This document shows, one piece after another, positions 1 to 6,846 of a stretch of DNA of 17,532 nucleotides (positions are counted from its first letter, which is position 1; the number at the start of each line of letters is the position of its first letter). The stretch is from JAAYCO01 sp964632015 (GTDB lineage: Bacteria > Planctomycetota > Phycisphaerae > SM23-33). The position numbers and the translations under genes were made by a program. Under the pieces are notes generated by a model. The model searched no databases, was not told the origin of the DNA, and saw only the letters and a program-made list of their open reading frames with translations. The stretch is from contig CAZWAT010000038.1 in the NCBI GenBank assembly GCA_964632015.1, positions 1 to 17,532 of the forward strand, given 5' to 3'.

Positions 1-1
1 G

Positions 2-739
2 GATCATGATCATGATCTTGCCCTGGCTGCGGAGCTTCAGGCTGCGTTGTTACCGAGAGGATGCCCTGACGACTGTCCTCACCAGCGCGCCGCCGCCAGA
101 AATCGCATGACCAACTCCGTGGGAGGCGATTTCTATGATTTCATGCGCCTCAACGAAGACCAGATCGCACTGATCATAGGAGACGTCGCCGGGCACGGTG
201 TGAGGTCGTCGCTGATCATGGCGCAGATAATGGGTTTTCTCAGGTCCAGCGGAAACAAGCTCAGCAGGCCCGCCCAGATCGCAACCGAGCTTAACATGAT
301 GCTCATCGACCTGGGCGAACGAACAGAGCTTATTCTTCCATGTTCAATGTTTTATGGGGTTATAGACTCGCCGACCGGAATGGCGATATTCGTGAACGCG
401 GGGCATCCCAGACCCTGGCTTTGCCAAAGATCCTCGGGGACGATACACTCGCTGTCCGCCCATAACCTGATGCTGGGAATAGAGGCATTCGAGCCTACCG
501 AAATCTGCCTCACGTTCGTTCCGGGCGACAGGTTGGTGTTGTACACCGATGGCCTGACGGACGCAATGAACCCCCGTGGCGAGTATTTCGGCGAGGAAAA
601 GCTCAAGACAGCCGTGCAGACGCGATGCAGTCAGTCGCCCGAAGACGCCGCCGACGGAGTTTTCAAGGATGTCGAAGATTTTCGGGAAGGTCGTAAGCCT
701 CTGGACGACGAAACCATCGTAGTGATAGACAGGATCTGA
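2..739 (+). CDS. SpoIIE/RsbU-type PP2C serine/threonine phosphatase, 5' partial
   Basis: The reading frame is open from the window edge, so this is the C-terminal 245 residues of a longer protein whose start lies outside. It covers an almost complete SpoIIE-type PP2C phosphatase domain. The entry helix LALAAELQAALLP leads into GGDFYDF, then GDVAGHG, YTDGLTDA and a final DDETIVV. These carry the metal-binding aspartates of the PP2C family, so the domain looks catalytically intact. Proteins of this family dephosphorylate anti-sigma-factor antagonists or similar regulators, and they usually carry an N-terminal sensor such as a PAS, GAF, HAMP or receiver domain. That sensor part is not visible here, so the signal is unknown. 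An internal TTG at 47 could be taken as a start but would remove the conserved entry helix, so I reject it. No partner anti-sigma or antagonist gene follows; the next gene, rplU, has its own promoter. Confidence 0.9.
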   Translation, partial: DHDHDLALAAELQAALLPRGCPDDCPHQRAAARNRMTNSVGGDFYDFMRLNEDQIALIIGDVAGHGVRSSLIMAQIMGFLRSSGNKLSRPAQIATELNMMLIDLGERTELILPCSMFYGVIDSPTGMAIFVNAGHPRPWLCQRSSGTIHSLSAHNLMLGIEAFEPTEICLTFVPGDRLVLYTDGLTDAMNPRGEYFGEEKLKTAVQTRCSQSPEDAADGVFKDVEDFREGRKPLDDETIVVIDRI

Positions 740-770
740 TCCAACAAAACACATTTTGTCGTCAGAGCGG

Positions 771-799
771 TTGACAGCACCACCCCTAAGGCGCATAAT
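771..799 (+). promoter_or_regulatory. Strong sigma70-type promoter for rplU
   Basis: A perfect -35 box TTGACA (771-776) is followed after exactly 17 bases by CATAAT (794-799), five of six matches to TATAAT. Transcription would start near 806. This gives a leader of about 27 bases containing AAGGAG at 819-824, eight bases before the GTG start. The quality of the match fits a highly expressed ribosomal protein gene. Confidence 0.8.
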
Positions 800-832
800 A
801 TTGGACTTTCCTGTTACCAAGGAGTTTGCATC

Positions 833-1150
833 GTGTATGCGATCATAGAAGATAGCGGTCAGCAGTTCCGCGTCAGCGAAGGAGACATCCTTCAGGTTGA
901 CGTGCGCGAACTTGCTGAGGACGCAAAGCAGATCGAGTTCGACCGTGTGTTGCTTGTGGGCAACGAGGGCGACGTGAAGGTCGGTACACCCGTCGTCGAT
1001 GGCGCCAAGGTTGTCGCCGATATAGTCGATGCCGAATCCAAAGGCCCCAAGCTTTACGTGCACTACTTCCGCCGACGCAAGAGTTCCCGCAGCAAGGTCG
1101 GTCATCGGCAGAAGTTCATCCAGGTTCGCATCAGCAAGATCGTTGCCTGA
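833..1150 (+). CDS. rplU: 50S ribosomal protein L21
   Basis: The 105-residue product matches bacterial L21 along its full length. It begins MYAIIEDSGQQFRV, has the central segment FDRVLLVG, and ends with the basic YFRRRKSSRSKVGHRQ region and the C-terminal FIQVRISKIVA. L21 binds 23S rRNA in the large ribosomal subunit. The start is a GTG preceded by a strong AAGGAG at 819-824. In many bacteria rpmA (L27) follows directly, but here a lipoprotein gene follows after an intrinsic terminator, so rplU appears to be transcribed alone. The promoter at 771-799 and terminator at 1174-1201 bracket it as a single-gene unit. Confidence 0.97.
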   Translation: MYAIIEDSGQQFRVSEGDILQVDVRELAEDAKQIEFDRVLLVGNEGDVKVGTPVVDGAKVVADIVDAESKGPKLYVHYFRRRKSSRSKVGHRQKFIQVRISKIVA

Positions 1151-1173
1151 GACGGGCTCTTTCCCGCAAAAAC

Positions 1174-1201
1174 AAATCATCCTCCATGGATGATTTTTTT
1201 T
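1174..1201 (+). terminator. Intrinsic terminator after rplU
   Basis: AAATCATCC (1174-1182) pairs perfectly with GGATGATTT (1188-1196) across a five-base loop. A run of eight T overlaps the end of the stem (1194-1201). It lies 23 bases after the rplU stop codon. Confidence 0.85.
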
Positions 1202-1294
1202 GCTGCGCACATCATATGCCCACCCCCGGCGTTCTCGTCTCGCCAGGCCCTAGAATTACAGGAAGCCAGTTTTCAATAGTGAAGGAGTCTGCAC

Positions 1295-1579
1295 ATGAAC
1301 CGCATGGTTTTGGTCGTGTTGCTGGTGACCGGGGCGATGGTGCTTGCTTCCTGTCAGACGCACGAATCGAGGCGTTACATCGTTCAGACAGGCCAGCAGG
1401 ATGTCCGCGACGTGGCTGCCCAGGTCTATGGAAACCCCGAATGCTGGGAGCCCATCGCCAGGGCGAACCCCGATGTGGACCCGTTCATGCTTCGACCGGG
1501 GCAGGAGCTTGTGATTCCACCATACGATGAGCAGTCGGAATCATGCCCCTACTCTCGTGTAGATATTTATGGATATTGA
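1295..1579 (+). CDS. Small LysM-like lipoprotein
   Basis: This 94-residue protein begins with a lipoprotein signal peptide: MNRM, a hydrophobic stretch at residues 5-16, and the lipobox LASC with Cys20 as the lipidation site. Gln follows the cysteine, which does not signal inner-membrane retention in the enterobacterial rule. Residues 26-74 resemble one LysM domain: RRYIVQTGQQDVRDVAAQVYG, then an asparagine-rich turn NPECWEPIARANPDVD, ending PGQELVIPP. LysM domains bind peptidoglycan or other GlcNAc polymers, so an envelope-anchored wall-binding role is likely. The unit is slightly divergent. GAAGGAG at 1281-1287, seven bases before the ATG, fixes the start. A lone TAGAAT (1251-1256) could be a -10 box, but I see no -35. 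No catalytic domain is fused, so any enzymatic role would need a partner. Confidence 0.8.
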   Translation: MNRMVLVVLLVTGAMVLASCQTHESRRYIVQTGQQDVRDVAAQVYGNPECWEPIARANPDVDPFMLRPGQELVIPPYDEQSESCPYSRVDIYGY

Positions 1580-1626
1580 ACGCGTTGTTATACCGCCACC
1601 CTTTTCTTACCGATATGGATATTGAA
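1568..1626 (+). repeat. Pair of 13-bp direct repeats upstream of the UPF0175 gene
   Basis: TATGGATATTGAA occurs exactly at 1568-1580 and at 1614-1626, 46 bases start to start. The first copy covers the last codons and stop of the LysM gene. The second lies in the gap 54 bases before the UPF0175 start. Between and beyond them, ATACCGCC (1590-1597) and GGCGGTAT (1637-1644) are inverted copies. The arrangement could be an operator region, but the function is inferred only from position. Confidence 0.5.
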
Positions 1627-1679
1627 AGGTGGCCTGGGCGGTATTCGTCTACATCCCGCCGGGGCAAAAAGGTAGCTGC

Positions 1680-1901
1680 ATGAATCTTGATGTTCCCGAG
1701 GATATTGTCACGAGAGCCGAGGCGAATGAGTCGGATCTCCTGTTCGCGATGGCGATAGGTCTTTACGCTGACAAACGCATCGATCTTGTTCAGGCTTGCA
1801 GGCTCGCGAGGATATCTCCTCCGACACTGACGCGTGAATTGGTATCCAGGGGCATAGTCGTTCACCTCGCCCCCGACGACCCTTGTCGCCAGGCGGGTTA
1901 G
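1680..1901 (+). CDS. UPF0175-like small helix-turn-helix protein
   Basis: The 73-residue product has the UPF0175 pattern. A short N-terminal segment is followed by LFAMAIGLYADKRIDLVQACRLARISPPTLTRELVSRGI split across two helices: an alpha-helix typical of the family, LLFAMAIGLYADKRI, and a helix-turn-helix-like part, QACRLARISPPTLTREL. Members of UPF0175 are commonly seen as antitoxin-like partners of PIN-type toxins. No such partner is next to it; the next gene is a convergent glycosyltransferase one base away. I prefer ATG 1680 over the in-frame GTG at 1629 because the family similarity begins there. Upstream, AAGGT offers only a weak ribosome binding site. It may be an orphan regulator, and the direct repeats just upstream could be its own binding sites. 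Confidence 0.6.
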   Translation: MNLDVPEDIVTRAEANESDLLFAMAIGLYADKRIDLVQACRLARISPPTLTRELVSRGIVVHLAPDDPCRQAG

Positions 1902-1902
1902 C

Positions 1903-3027
1903 TTATTCCAGAATGCTTCGGTATATCTTCGACATCTGCTGAACCATGCCGGCGGCGCTGTGGTTTTCCCTCAGGTAAGCAAGCGCGCTGTGCGCCACGC
2001 TCTGGGCGTAGGCATGGTCATCGAGAAGGGATACAAGCTTCTGCGCCAGGTCTTTCCAGTCGTCCTTGTTGTACATCAGCGATGTCTGCCCGTTGCGGAT
2101 GAAATCCGCGGCACCCTCCGCACAGGCAAGAACGGGCACCCCTGCCGCCATCGCCAACAGGCACTCGATATCCAACGCACTTGACGGAACGGGCGAAATG
2201 TAAACGTCCGTGGACTTGAAAATACCCGGTAGTTCCCACAACGGCTGGGCGTCCGCAAAGGTCAGCCACTGTCGCATCGCCATGCGGTCTGCCTGGGCGC
2301 GAATCTGACGCTCCGCCTTGCCGGAGCCCAATATAAAGAATATGCAGTCGTAGTTGCGCGACCTCAACTCATTGAACGCCTTCACAACCGCCGTATGGGC
2401 ATGCAGATCGTCCAGACGACCGCCAACCACAATGGTGACGCTGTACTGGGCCTCATTGAAGCACGTCGCCTGCCTTACCTGGTAAACGCCAGGCCTGAGC
2501 AGGTGAATCACGCCCGAAGGCAAAGACGCACCCCGACGAAGAGCCTTCATTATCGCGGTGGATGCGGCGAGAACCGCCCGAGGTGGCACATGGGCCCGGC
2601 GGATCTTCTTACTATCGCCCAGTGCGTAACTGCTCACGACATATGGAAGGTTCAACGCTTCGGCAAGACGCGAGGTGAGCTCGATGGCCGGTGCCTCAAG
2701 CGCGTGAAGCATGTCGAGCTTGTGACCCTTGAGCATGGCCGCAAGCTCATCAACCACCGGTGGCCACCTGGTCAAAAGGTGCTTGGGGCGATACTCCGCG
2801 GTAAGAATAGGCGGCGTGGGCAACTGGCGCAGATCGGCCCCGACAGGATGCACCGCCGTCACGGCGACCATCTCGTCCATCAAACCTATTGCCAGGGGCT
2901 GATGCACCCTTCCGAACCTTTCGAGCGTTCCGGGGGCTGCAACCCAACCAACCTTCAACGCGCGCGGCGTGGGGGCAGACAGATCCGCCTGAACGGTCAA
3001 AGCCTCGATTGGTGACTCATCAACCAT
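1903..3027 (-). CDS. GT4-like glycosyltransferase (group 1)
   Basis: The 374-residue product has the two-domain GT-B layout. The N-terminal half contains LDMLHALEAPAIELTSRLAEALNLPYVVSSY. The C-terminal half starts IVVGGRLDDLHAHTAVVKAF, continues through FFILGSGKAERQIR and YISPVPSS, and ends AMAAGVPVLACAEGAADFI and the final NHSAAGMVQQMSKIYRSIL. These match the nucleotide-sugar-binding half of GT4 glycosyltransferases, which transfer sugars to lipids, glycans or other acceptors. The usual EX7E pair just before AMAAG is replaced by Ser and Leu (S-x7-L), so activity or donor handling may differ. No signal peptide or membrane segment is evident, so it is probably cytoplasmic. No neighbouring glycan genes indicate an acceptor. 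There is no Shine-Dalgarno before ATG 3027, and a -10 box sits six bases upstream, suggesting a leaderless transcript. Confidence 0.8.
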   Translation of the reverse strand: MVDESPIEALTVQADLSAPTPRALKVGWVAAPGTLERFGRVHQPLAIGLMDEMVAVTAVHPVGADLRQLPTPPILTAEYRPKHLLTRWPPVVDELAAMLKGHKLDMLHALEAPAIELTSRLAEALNLPYVVSSYALGDSKKIRRAHVPPRAVLAASTAIMKALRRGASLPSGVIHLLRPGVYQVRQATCFNEAQYSVTIVVGGRLDDLHAHTAVVKAFNELRSRNYDCIFFILGSGKAERQIRAQADRMAMRQWLTFADAQPLWELPGIFKSTDVYISPVPSSALDIECLLAMAAGVPVLACAEGAADFIRNGQTSLMYNKDDWKDLAQKLVSLLDDHAYAQSVAHSALAYLRENHSAAGMVQQMSKIYRSILE

Positions 3028-3351
3028 GGAAACATTCTAAGCTTAAATACGCCGCACGTGAAGAAGGCAATATGCAAACCAATCTACCGCGCCCTTCTCG
3101 CCAGTCAGGTACAATAAATAATCGTTCATAAATCAACGACTTTGCAGTTGACGAAATGACCGTTCAAGGATATTGATTAGTCGTGGCACTGCTGGTCTTC
3201 TCGGCGGTTCCTGCCGGATCTCAGCTGCGAAAACGCGGCTCCCCGGCCGGCATGCCCAATATAATTAATTCTGCGGCGGGAGGCTGCCTCGGCAAGGGGT
3301 CGAGTGTCAGCCGGCTTGTACCCGTTCGCCAAACCTCTTGGGAGACTCCCA
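3028..3351. other. Intergenic region between divergent glycosyltransferase and aminotransferase genes
   Basis: This 324-base gap has no convincing gene. It holds the minus-strand promoter at 3034-3062. For the plus strand there are two weak candidates: TTGACG (3148-3153) with TATTGA (3171-3176) 17 bases downstream, and an isolated TATAAT (3260-3265) without a -35. The second would leave a leader of about 80 bases before the aminotransferase. I did not recognise a known riboswitch in that leader, although a palindrome covers its ribosome binding site. Confidence 0.6.
3034..3062 (-). promoter_or_regulatory. Candidate promoter giving a leaderless glycosyltransferase mRNA
   Basis: On the minus strand TAGAAT (3039-3034) lies six bases before the ATG at 3027. 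TTCACG, four of six matches to TTGACA, lies 17 bases further upstream (3062-3057). The predicted transcription start falls on or next to the A of the ATG, which agrees with the absence of a Shine-Dalgarno site. Confidence 0.5.
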
Positions 3352-3352
3352 A
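3338..3352 (+). promoter_or_regulatory. Palindrome covering the Shine-Dalgarno site of the aminotransferase gene
   Basis: TTGGGAGACTCCCAA is a perfect inverted repeat around a single central A. The 5' arm contains the Shine-Dalgarno GGGAG (3340-3344) and the last base is the A of the ATG start. In RNA it could fold as TTGGGA/TCCCAA with a three-base loop and hide the ribosome binding site. In DNA it could be a repressor site. Confidence 0.5.
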
Positions 3353-4491
3353 TGATTAAGCAGCGTTTGTTCACCCCAGGTCCCACTGATGTTCCACCCG
3401 AAGTGCTGGTCGAGATGGCCAACCCCATCTTTCACCATCGAACGGCACGGTTCAGAGAGATGTTTGCGTCGATTAACGCGGGGCTCAAGAAGCTCCTGTT
3501 GACCGACAACGACGTTCTCACCATCGCCGGTAGCGGAACAGCCGGCATGGAAGCAGCCATCGGCTGCGCCGTACCCAGAAACAAAAAGGTATTGGTGGCG
3601 CAGGGAGGCAAGTTCGGAGAGCGGTGGGTCAAGGTCGCCAAGGTCTACGGCTGCGACGTGGACGAGGTGGCATCCGAATGGGGTACGTCGATAACGCCCC
3701 AGCAGGTGCGTGAAAAACTCGCCACGGGGCAGTATGGCGCGGTGATCGTCGTTCATAGCGAAACATCCACCGCCACCACGTGCGATCTTGAAGGGATCGC
3801 GCGCGAAGTCGCCGCAACCGATGCGATTCTTATTGCCGACTGCATCACCTCCGCGGGCACGTTGCCCCTCAAGACCAGCGAATGGGGAGTGGACATCGTC
3901 GTAAGCGGCAGCCAGAAGGCGTTCATGCTTCCTCCGGGTCTGGCAATTCTGGCGGTAAGCGAAAAGGCTTGGAAGGTCATAGACACCATTACGGCCCCGA
4001 CGCTTTATCTCGATCTCAAGGCGTACCGCAAGTCGCTGGCGAAGAACGATGTTCCCTACACGCCGGCAGTGACGCTTCTGCGAGGCCTGCAAGTGGCGGT
4101 CGACAAGATCAACGACATCGGCATCGAGAAGGTCTGGAGCCGTTGCGCAATCGTCGCTCGCGCCTTCCGCGAGGCAATGAAGGCGCACGGGATGAAGGTC
4201 TTCAGCCAGCAACCTTCCGACAGCGTCACGGGCATTCTTTATCCCGAGGGCGTCGAGGACAAAAAATTCCGCAACGAGGTGCTGCGCGACAAGTGGGGCT
4301 CCAGTGTAGCCGGTGGGCAGGGAATGGTCGAAGGCAAGATGTTCCGCGTCAGCCACATGGGTTATGTCGACCCCATCGACACAATCGGGCTCGTGGCGGC
4401 GGTGGAGTACGCACTGTCCGAGTGCGGCGTGAAGATACAGGTCGGTAAGGGCGTCGCCGTTGCCACCGAAATCATCAAAGACTGGAAATGA
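3352..4491 (+). CDS. Class V aminotransferase (serine-pyruvate/alanine-glyoxylate type), probable phosphoserine transaminase
   Basis: The 379-residue product is a full-length PLP enzyme of the alanine-glyoxylate/serine-pyruvate aminotransferase group. It opens with LFTPGPTDVPPEVL and has FHHRTARFREMF, the glycine-rich AGSGTAGMEAA, the HSETSTATT segment, IADCITSAG, and the PLP lysine in SGSQKAFMLPPGLA (Lys189). Immediately downstream, with an 11-base gap, is serA. By analogy with other bacteria where this family sits beside serA, I infer that it converts 3-phosphohydroxypyruvate to phosphoserine in place of a classical SerC. Glyoxylate or alanine activity is also possible. ATG 3352 is preferred over the in-frame GTG 3304 because the family begins just before LFTPGPT and GGGAG sits seven bases upstream. 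The enzyme should be cytoplasmic, and its translation may be controlled by the palindrome over the start. Confidence 0.9.
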   Translation: MIKQRLFTPGPTDVPPEVLVEMANPIFHHRTARFREMFASINAGLKKLLLTDNDVLTIAGSGTAGMEAAIGCAVPRNKKVLVAQGGKFGERWVKVAKVYGCDVDEVASEWGTSITPQQVREKLATGQYGAVIVVHSETSTATTCDLEGIAREVAATDAILIADCITSAGTLPLKTSEWGVDIVVSGSQKAFMLPPGLAILAVSEKAWKVIDTITAPTLYLDLKAYRKSLAKNDVPYTPAVTLLRGLQVAVDKINDIGIEKVWSRCAIVARAFREAMKAHGMKVFSQQPSDSVTGILYPEGVEDKKFRNEVLRDKWGSSVAGGQGMVEGKMFRVSHMGYVDPIDTIGLVAAVEYALSECGVKIQVGKGVAVATEIIKDWK

Positions 4492-4502
4492 GGAGACGAA
4501 AC

Positions 4503-6125
4503 ATGGAAAAAATCAAGATCCTCATTGCCGATAAACTTTCCGTCGCCGGTATCGACTGGCTCGAACGCCAGGAAGATGTTGAACTGACTGTCCAGCCTGG
4601 GCTATCCCCCGGCGAGCTTACAGACATGATCGGACAGTTCGACGGAATGATCATACGCTCCGGCGTTAAGGTGACATCTGATGTGCTTTCCGATCCGGGC
4701 AGGCTTCGCGGAATAGCGAGGGCAGGCGTCGGCGTGGACAACGTGGACGTTCCCACCGCCACCCAGAAAGGCGTGATCGTCATGAACACGCCCGGCGGAA
4801 ACACCCTTTCGACCGCGGAACTCGCCTTCGCGCTCATGCTGGCGCTGTCTCGAAAAATCGCCCCTGCGAATGTGAGTCTCAAGGATGGAAAGTGGGACCG
4901 CAAGAGTTTTCAGGGAACCCAGCTTGCAGGCAAGACCATTGGTATTATCGGGATGGGAAGAATCGGAAAGGCCGTCGCCAGGCGAGCCGAAGCCTTCGAG
5001 ATGCGAGTGCTGGGCTTTGACCCGTTCTTCGCAGGTCAGGCTAACGGTTCCATCGAGATCGTCACCGATCTGCTGGAACTGTGCAAGCGAAGCGACTTCA
5101 TTACCGTGCACACGCCAAAGAGCGCCGATACCGTCAACATGCTCTCCAAAGAGCAGTTCGCGGTCATGAAGCCAACGGTAAGGCTCATAAACGCCGCCCG
5201 AGGTGGAATAATCGACGTCGAAGAGATGCTCAAGGCGTTGAACGAACAGCGAATCGCCGGCGCGGCGATGGACGTATTCCTCAAAGAGCCGCCCGACCAC
5301 CCAGCGGAAAAGGAGCTTATCGCTCATCCAAAGGTGCTGGCCGTACCTCATCTTGGCGCCAGTACCGAAGAGGCGCAGGAACAGGTCGCCATCGAGGCTG
5401 CCCAGCAACTCGTCGAAGCCCTTCGAGGCGGCGAGGTGCGAAACGCCGTCAACGCCCCCGGTTTCGACAAGGCGCTTCCGGCGATGCTTCGTCCGTACTC
5501 CGAGTTGGCTAACCGTATCGGCACGATTCTGGCGTCAATCACCCCCGGCGCGATCAGCAAGGCCGAGGTGACCTATCGGGGCCCCATCGCGGACATGAAC
5601 GTATCGCCCATCACCACCTACCTGCTGGTGGGTCTGTTGTCGCCGTATCTCGATCAGCACGTGAACGTGATCAACGCCCCGGTTCTCGCCAAGCAGCGCG
5701 GGCTGGAGGTCGAGCAGGTCACGTCCGCGAAGGTGAAGGAATTCACCAACCTGATGGAGGTTTCAATCACCACCGACAAGGGCAAGCGGTCGGCGTGGGG
5801 CACGATCTACGGGACACGCTTCCCCAGGATTTTGAGCCTCGACGGGTACAGGCTCGAACTCAAGCCAGAAGGACACGTCGTGATCATTCTCAACGAAGAT
5901 CTTCCCGGCGTATTGGGCAGGTATGGAAGCGTGTTCGGCAAGAACAAGATCAACATCGCTGATCTGACATTCTCTCGAAAGAAGAAGTCGGGTCTGGCGG
6001 TGGTGGGTATAAATCTTGATCAGGCCCCGACGGACGAGGTCATGAAAGAGATCCGTTCGCAGGAGGGCGTCAAGGAGGCCCATTATCTTAATCTGCCGGA
6101 GCTTCCGCCCGAAGAGCTCGAATAG
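4503..6125 (+). CDS. serA: D-3-phosphoglycerate dehydrogenase, long form with ACT domain
   Basis: This enzyme oxidises 3-phosphoglycerate to 3-phosphohydroxypyruvate with NAD, the first step of serine synthesis. The 540 residues fit the long SerA form. The N-terminal substrate domain opens KILIADKLSVAGIDWLE. The Rossmann NAD motif is GIIGMGRIG (147-155). The catalytic set is visible as Arg233 in NAARGGIID, Glu262 in FLKEPPDHP and His283 in VPHLGAS. An intervening domain spans about 320-450. A C-terminal ACT domain from about 457 starts HVVIILNEDLPGVLGRYG; in this family it commonly binds serine for feedback inhibition. ATG 4503 follows AGGAG (4491-4495). Another ATG at 4488 overlaps the previous stop as ATGA but would add only MRRRN. 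It is co-transcribed with the aminotransferase. No serB phosphatase gene is in the window. Confidence 0.96.
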   Translation: MEKIKILIADKLSVAGIDWLERQEDVELTVQPGLSPGELTDMIGQFDGMIIRSGVKVTSDVLSDPGRLRGIARAGVGVDNVDVPTATQKGVIVMNTPGGNTLSTAELAFALMLALSRKIAPANVSLKDGKWDRKSFQGTQLAGKTIGIIGMGRIGKAVARRAEAFEMRVLGFDPFFAGQANGSIEIVTDLLELCKRSDFITVHTPKSADTVNMLSKEQFAVMKPTVRLINAARGGIIDVEEMLKALNEQRIAGAAMDVFLKEPPDHPAEKELIAHPKVLAVPHLGASTEEAQEQVAIEAAQQLVEALRGGEVRNAVNAPGFDKALPAMLRPYSELANRIGTILASITPGAISKAEVTYRGPIADMNVSPITTYLLVGLLSPYLDQHVNVINAPVLAKQRGLEVEQVTSAKVKEFTNLMEVSITTDKGKRSAWGTIYGTRFPRILSLDGYRLELKPEGHVVIILNEDLPGVLGRYGSVFGKNKINIADLTFSRKKKSGLAVVGINLDQAPTDEVMKEIRSQEGVKEAHYLNLPELPPEELE

Positions 6126-6141
6126 CTCAAGTTGATTCCGC

Positions 6142-6180
6142 ACGGGTCCGGGTGTTCATCATCCGGACCCGTTTCTTTTT
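6142..6180 (+). terminator. Intrinsic terminator of the aminotransferase-serA operon
   Basis: ACGGGTCCGG (6142-6151) pairs with CCGGACCCGT (6163-6172), ten perfect base pairs with an 11-base loop. It is followed by TTTCTTTTT to 6180. It lies 16 bases after the serA stop and separates serA from the convergent BFN gene. Confidence 0.92.
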
Positions 6181-6208
6181 GCGCCGAGCGATTCATCGCT
6201 TACAGGCG

Positions 6209-6826
6209 TCAACCCCACATTTTGAGCACACGATAGATAGCTTCATGCTCGCGTTTCATCTGTTCAAGCTGGCTGCGCGCTTCGTTGATCATCGCCGGCG
6301 GCGAGTTGCTCAAAAATTTCTTGTCGGTAAGTCTTGTCGCAAGGTGGTCTATGTTCTCTTCGAGCATTCGCAGGCGTTCGCGGAGCATTACCAGGCGATC
6401 CTGTTCGTCATCGCTGTGAAGCTCGTCGAGCACCTTTCTGGACACGAAGATCGGAACATCTCCGCCCGCTCCCAGGGCAATCGCATCGGATGGACGTGAA
6501 TCTACCTCGATAACCTCGTTCTCGCGACGGATATACAGCGTCGCGATGAATGTCTGGCGTAGATCCTTATTATCAAGCAGCTTGAGATCTTCGATAACAA
6601 TCTTCTCCAGCCGCCCCCCCATCGAGTCTATCACGCTTGCAAGCAGGTCGTGAGTCATCGGCCTGAGCGTGGGCTCACCGTTAAGCCTGCGATGTATCGC
6701 CAAAGCCTCGTTCGTTCCAATGACTATTGGGAAAGATCTCTCGCCTTCCTTCTCGCGGAGGAAGATCAGTTGGTCCTGACTGAACTCGGTAATCAGGACG
6801 CGCGACAATTCAACGGCAACGTACAT
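6209..6826 (-). CDS. Bifunctional nuclease (BFN/DUF151) family protein
   Basis: The 205-residue product begins MYVAVELSRVLITEFSQDQL and continues with the conserved FPIVIGTNEALAIHRRLNG, TLRPMTHDLL and the family signature DSRPSDAIAL at residues 109-118. These place it in the BFN/DUF151 family. Plant and thermophile members have been described as having RNase and DNase activity, but the bacterial role is poorly known. Residues about 138-203 are rich in charged heptads (LRERLRMLEENIDHLATRL, then LEQMKREHEAIYRVL) and probably form a coiled coil, which may support oligomerisation. I choose ATG 6826 because the family starts there and GGAG lies nine bases upstream; an upstream start at 6880 would add a stretch that looks like promoter DNA. 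It follows the phosphoketolase gene on the same strand, with its own candidate promoter. Confidence 0.88.
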   Translation of the reverse strand: MYVAVELSRVLITEFSQDQLIFLREKEGERSFPIVIGTNEALAIHRRLNGEPTLRPMTHDLLASVIDSMGGRLEKIVIEDLKLLDNKDLRQTFIATLYIRRENEVIEVDSRPSDAIALGAGGDVPIFVSRKVLDELHSDDEQDRLVMLRERLRMLEENIDHLATRLTDKKFLSNSPPAMINEARSQLEQMKREHEAIYRVLKMWG

Positions 6827-6846
6827 GCGCTCGCTCCAGTAAACAT

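Noticed and set aside
2..17. GATCATGATCATGATC, a perfect 16-bp palindrome at the left edge
   Set aside because: It lies inside the PP2C coding frame, where it encodes alternating Asp and His, and has no second copy in the window; most likely chance within coding DNA.
344..1210. Long minus-strand frame of 288 codons over the phosphatase end and rplU
   Set aside because: It is antisense to two clearly recognised genes and its translation resembles no protein; it is a shadow of their codon use.
3307..4356. Minus-strand frame of 349 codons over the aminotransferase gene
   Set aside because: The plus strand carries a full set of aminotransferase motifs here, and the antisense translation shows no domain.
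4488..4502. ATG at 4488 as the serA start, overlapping the previous stop as ATGA
   Set aside because: AGGAG at 4491-4495 is correctly placed for ATG 4503, and the extra residues MRRRN are not typical of SerA.
4602..5408. Minus-strand frame of 268 codons within serA
   Set aside because: Antisense shadow of the NAD-binding half of serA, with no family features.
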